This document shows positions 61,710-64,000 of a stretch of 64,000 nucleotides of DNA, piece by piece. Under the pieces are notes generated by a model. That model made no database searches. It saw nothing but the letters and a program-made list of their open reading frames with translations, and was not told the origin of the DNA. Origin of the DNA: an uncultured Clostridia bacterium (GTDB lineage Bacteria; Bacillota; Clostridia; UMGS1810). Where the stretch lies: assembly GCA_934481345.1 (NCBI GenBank), contig CAKSPF010000008.1, forward strand, positions 55,217 to 119,216, in the 5' to 3' direction. Position numbers and translations under genes: made by a program. Position 1 is the stretch's first letter; each line of letters starts with the position of its first letter.

Positions 61710-63062
61710 ATGAGTGAAATACGCGAAAATAAAATGGGAGTAATGGATGTAAACAAACTTATAATCAATATTTCCCTGCCGATGATTGTATCAATGCTTG
61801 TGCAGGCTCTGTATAATATAGTAGACAGCATATTTGTGGCTCAGATAAATGAAGATGCGCTTACTGCCGTATCGCTTGCCTTCCCGTTTCAGAGTCTTAT
61901 GATAGCATTCGGAACCGGAACAGGTGTCGGAGTTAATTCACTCCTTTCGCGTTATCTCGGCGAGAAAAATTACAAATATTCCGATAAAACCGCAAATATA
62001 TCTGTTTTTCTCGGCGTAATGAATTTCCTGGTATTTGCATTTTTGGGACTTGTCTTTTCAAAAATATACTTTGAATTGCAGACTGATTCGGCTGTAATTG
62101 CAGATTACGGCACAACGTATCTCAAAATATGCTCGGCATTTTCTTTCGGAATATTCGGTCAGTTTTGCTTTGAAAGACTTTTGCAGTCTACCGGCAGGAC
62201 AATATGCACAATGTTCAGCCAGGGAATAGGCGCGGTTATAAATATTATCCTTGATCCGTGCATGATTTTCGGTATCGGACCTTTCCCGAAGATGGGTATT
62301 GCAGGCGCTGCAGCAGCAACCGTTATAGGACAGATTATAGCAATGTTTATAGCGTTTTCGTTAAATCATAAATTAAATCATGAGATTAACCTGAAAATAT
62401 CGGAAATGCTTCCGCAGAAGGATATTGTCAAAAAAATATATTCGGTAGCCGTTCCGTCAATTCTTATGGCGTCGATAGGCTCCGTTATGACTTTTTGCAT
62501 GAATAAAATTTTAATTAAATTTACACCTACGGCAGCGGCGGTTTTCGGGGTGTACTTTAAGCTTCAGAGCTTTATATTTATGCCCGTATTCGGCTTGAAC
62601 AACGGTATGGTTCCGATAATTGCATATAATTTGGGAGCAAAATATCCCGAAAGAATCAAAAAAACAATCCGTCTGTGCCGAATGTATGCGATGACGCTTA
62701 TGTTTATAGGTTTTGTGATTTTTCAGACCGTCCCCGGTGCGATGCTCAAAATGTTCAAGGCATCTGAAAAAATGCTGGAAATAGGTGTACCGGCTCTCAG
62801 AATAATAAGTATCAGCTTTCTTGCGGCAGGTATTGCCATTGTTTCGATTTCCGTATTTCAGGCTGTCGGAAAGGGAATGTATGCGCTGTATATTTCTATC
62901 GCAAGGCAGCTTATTGTGCTTATTCCCGTGGCATATCTTATGTCGCTTACGGGCAATTTGGACGCGATATGGTGGTCTTTCCCGATTGCCGAGTGTGCGT
63001 CGCTTGCGGTATGCCTTACACTGATGCGCCGCGTACGGAGAAATGTATTTGACAAGATATAA
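61710..63062 (+). CDS. MATE-family multidrug efflux transporter
   Basis: 450 residues with twelve hydrophobic segments in two halves. Landmarks: LPMIVSMLVQALYNIVDSIFVAQI, GTGTGVGVNSLLSRYLGEKN, RLLQSTGRTICTMFSQGIGA with IINIILDPCMIFG, and PVFGLNNGMVPIIAYNLGAK, typical of DinF/NorM-like clostridial MATE pumps. It exports cationic drugs or metabolites using Na+ or H+. The ATG at 61710 follows AAGGGGG. It is 12 bases upstream of the HAD phosphatase gene. DinF-type MATE genes are classically damage-inducible next to lexA; the S24 repressor gene upstream makes that comparison tempting but unproven. Confidence 0.94.
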   Translation: MSEIRENKMGVMDVNKLIINISLPMIVSMLVQALYNIVDSIFVAQINEDALTAVSLAFPFQSLMIAFGTGTGVGVNSLLSRYLGEKNYKYSDKTANISVFLGVMNFLVFAFLGLVFSKIYFELQTDSAVIADYGTTYLKICSAFSFGIFGQFCFERLLQSTGRTICTMFSQGIGAVINIILDPCMIFGIGPFPKMGIAGAAAATVIGQIIAMFIAFSLNHKLNHEINLKISEMLPQKDIVKKIYSVAVPSILMASIGSVMTFCMNKILIKFTPTAAAVFGVYFKLQSFIFMPVFGLNNGMVPIIAYNLGAKYPERIKKTIRLCRMYAMTLMFIGFVIFQTVPGAMLKMFKASEKMLEIGVPALRIISISFLAAGIAIVSISVFQAVGKGMYALYISIARQLIVLIPVAYLMSLTGNLDAIWWSFPIAECASLAVCLTLMRRVRRNVFDKI

Positions 63063-63074
63063 GGGGTGTTCTGA

Positions 63075-63869
63075 ATGTCTGATTATAAAGGCGCTGTCTT
63101 TTTTGACAGTGACGGAACGATAACTGATGATGAAAGCAGAATAACGGTTCCTACCGAAGAAACCTTAAAATCACTGAAAAAGCTGAAAAAAAACGGCTAT
63201 CTTACAATCCTCTGTACCGGAAGGGCGAAAGCGTATGCGGGTCATGTAATAAATTACTTTGACGGAGCTGTCACATCGGGCGGTAATTGCATCGAGGCCG
63301 AGGGCAAGTGCATAGCGGATTTCCCGGTTGAAGATGAGGCTCTTAAAAAAATCGTGGACTACATGGAGCGGCACGGAGTTCATTATACGCTGGAAGGACG
63401 CGGAACATGCTATGTTCCCGCTCTTAACGGCAGACGTTTCAACGAGTGGATAAATACTTTCAGTATCAATAAAGATGCCTTTTCCGATGACGTCAAATAT
63501 AAAAATCAAAAAGTCTATAAATTCAGTGTGTTTTATGACAATAAAGAACAATGCATTGCCATGAGAAAAGAATTTGACGGCATTTTTAATATATATATGC
63601 ATACAAAGGGGCTTTACGGCGATATTTCAAGGTGCGGTTTCGGAAAGGGAAACGGCGTAAAGGCGATTGCCGATTATTTTAAGATACCATTGGAAAACAC
63701 ATATGCTTTCGGCGACGGTGAAAACGATATAAGCATGTTTGACGCTGTCGGCAATGCAATAGCTATGGGCAGACATGCCGCGGCTTTGGACGGTCATGCG
63801 GATTTTATTACCAAAACGGTAAAAGATGAGGGGATAACTTACGGATTGCTGCATTACGGACTTATTTGA
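63075..63869 (+). CDS. HAD-superfamily (Cof-type) phosphatase
   Basis: 264 residues. Motif I is FFDSDGTITDD, where Ser replaces the usual residue between the two catalytic Asp (DxD is kept). Motif II is LCTGRA, the Lys motif lies near GFGKGNGVKAI, and motif IV is AFGDGENDISMF. The C2-type cap sits between motifs II and III. Cof-type enzymes dephosphorylate sugar phosphates and cofactors such as PLP. It is the second gene of the MATE transcript. Confidence 0.93.
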   Translation: MSDYKGAVFFDSDGTITDDESRITVPTEETLKSLKKLKKNGYLTILCTGRAKAYAGHVINYFDGAVTSGGNCIEAEGKCIADFPVEDEALKKIVDYMERHGVHYTLEGRGTCYVPALNGRRFNEWINTFSINKDAFSDDVKYKNQKVYKFSVFYDNKEQCIAMRKEFDGIFNIYMHTKGLYGDISRCGFGKGNGVKAIADYFKIPLENTYAFGDGENDISMFDAVGNAIAMGRHAAALDGHADFITKTVKDEGITYGLLHYGLI

Positions 63870-63889
63870 AAAACGCTGTAAAAAATTAT

Positions 63890-63918
63890 TTGATTATATT
63901 TTAATATCGTGTTATACT
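63890..63918 (+). promoter_or_regulatory. Promoter reading out of the window
   Basis: TTGATT at 63890-63895, a 17-base spacer and TATACT at 63913-63918. Transcription would begin near 63925, inside the repeat copy at 63924, toward a gene beyond the window. Confidence 0.55.
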
Positions 63919-63923
63919 ATATG

Positions 63924-63954
63924 TAGGCAAGAGAGACTCGAACCCGATGTGGTT
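63924..63954. repeat. Half-copy of the tRNA-3'-end-like repeat
   Basis: TAGGCAAGAGAGACTCGAAC and the following 11 bases match 28 of 31 positions of the minus strand of the palindrome at 7574-7621 (one arm plus loop). The second arm is absent and the sequence diverges after GTGGTT. Read on the minus strand it again resembles a tRNA T-loop and acceptor 3' arm (GGGTTCGAGTC then TCTTGCC). Confidence 0.6.
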
Positions 63955-64000
63955 TAAAAATGGAAATTTCGCATAATACAGCAGAAAATTCTGCAAATAT

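Noticed and set aside
1..64000. UAG reassigned as a sense codon
   Set aside because: Two in-frame TAG codons were seen, but many intact genes end in TAG followed by normal spacers or terminators, so genome-wide reassignment is not supported.

Overview
The window looks like chromosomal DNA of a low-to-mid GC Clostridia-type Firmicute, probably a gut or other anaerobic commensal (inference). The signs are a SpoIIM-like sporulation gene next to a XerD-family gene, a cysE-cysS-mrnC run, four proteins with SLH S-layer anchoring domains, copper-amine-oxidase-type stalk domains, BspA-type leucine-rich repeats, DUF4358 and DHHW proteins, and Gram-positive ribosome binding sites and sigma-A-like promoters throughout. 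There is no prophage, insertion sequence, rRNA operon or CRISPR array. One tRNA (Gln, CTG) is present.

Layout. 1-3.6 kb (minus): a peptide-resistance-type module of ABC permease (cut by the window edge), ABC ATPase, short sensor kinase and a response regulator broken by one in-frame TAG. 3.7-7.5 kb: a PocR-AraC regulator divergent from a glycosidase-like protein and a DMT transporter. 7.6-10 kb (minus): a XerD-like recombinase with a degenerate active site, SpoIIM-like protein and ProC. 10.2-14.5 kb: a second two-component system and a secreted LRR protein. 14.6-25.4 kb: a cobalamin-riboswitch operon. 25.4-32.6 kb: serine acetyltransferase, CysRS, Mini-III, YitT, split transketolase and a GHL10 glycosidase. 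32.6-39 kb (minus): a serpin and the livJHMGF branched-chain amino acid ABC transporter. 39.2-44.6 kb: a TAG-interrupted small gene, tRNA-Gln, and an S-layer-anchored SGNH/DUF4358/MBOAT/DHHW cluster that probably O-acylates a surface polymer. 44.7-52 kb: a ClpE-like AAA+ ATPase, small lipoprotein, SLH phosphodiester glycosidase, RHH regulator and stalk-domain protein. 52.2-58.3 kb: MarR with TolC, membrane-fusion and RND efflux genes. 58.4-64 kb: an AraC regulator, a possible structured RNA, GreA-like factor, zinc-finger protein, a LexA-like S24 repressor with repeated operators and a divergent hydrophobic micro-ORF, a MATE pump and a HAD phosphatase.

The most interesting part is 14.6-25.4 kb. 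A cobalamin riboswitch with its own terminator precedes a surface alpha/alpha-toroid protein with SLH anchors, a membrane-tethered DUF4430 (transcobalamin-like beta domain) protein, EcfT, a single polypeptide fusing two ECF ATPases to a cobalamin-type S component, and a 1480-residue S-layer protein ending in another DUF4430 domain plus SLH repeats. The two folds that make animal transcobalamin and intrinsic factor appear here as two neighbouring bacterial surface proteins beside a dedicated ECF importer. This suggests a Gram-positive B12 capture-and-import machine.

The other main leads are the XerD-like protein lacking two catalytic residues, a tRNA-3'-end-like palindrome beside it with a partial copy 56 kb away, two in-frame TAG interruptions, and the S24 repressor / micropeptide locus.
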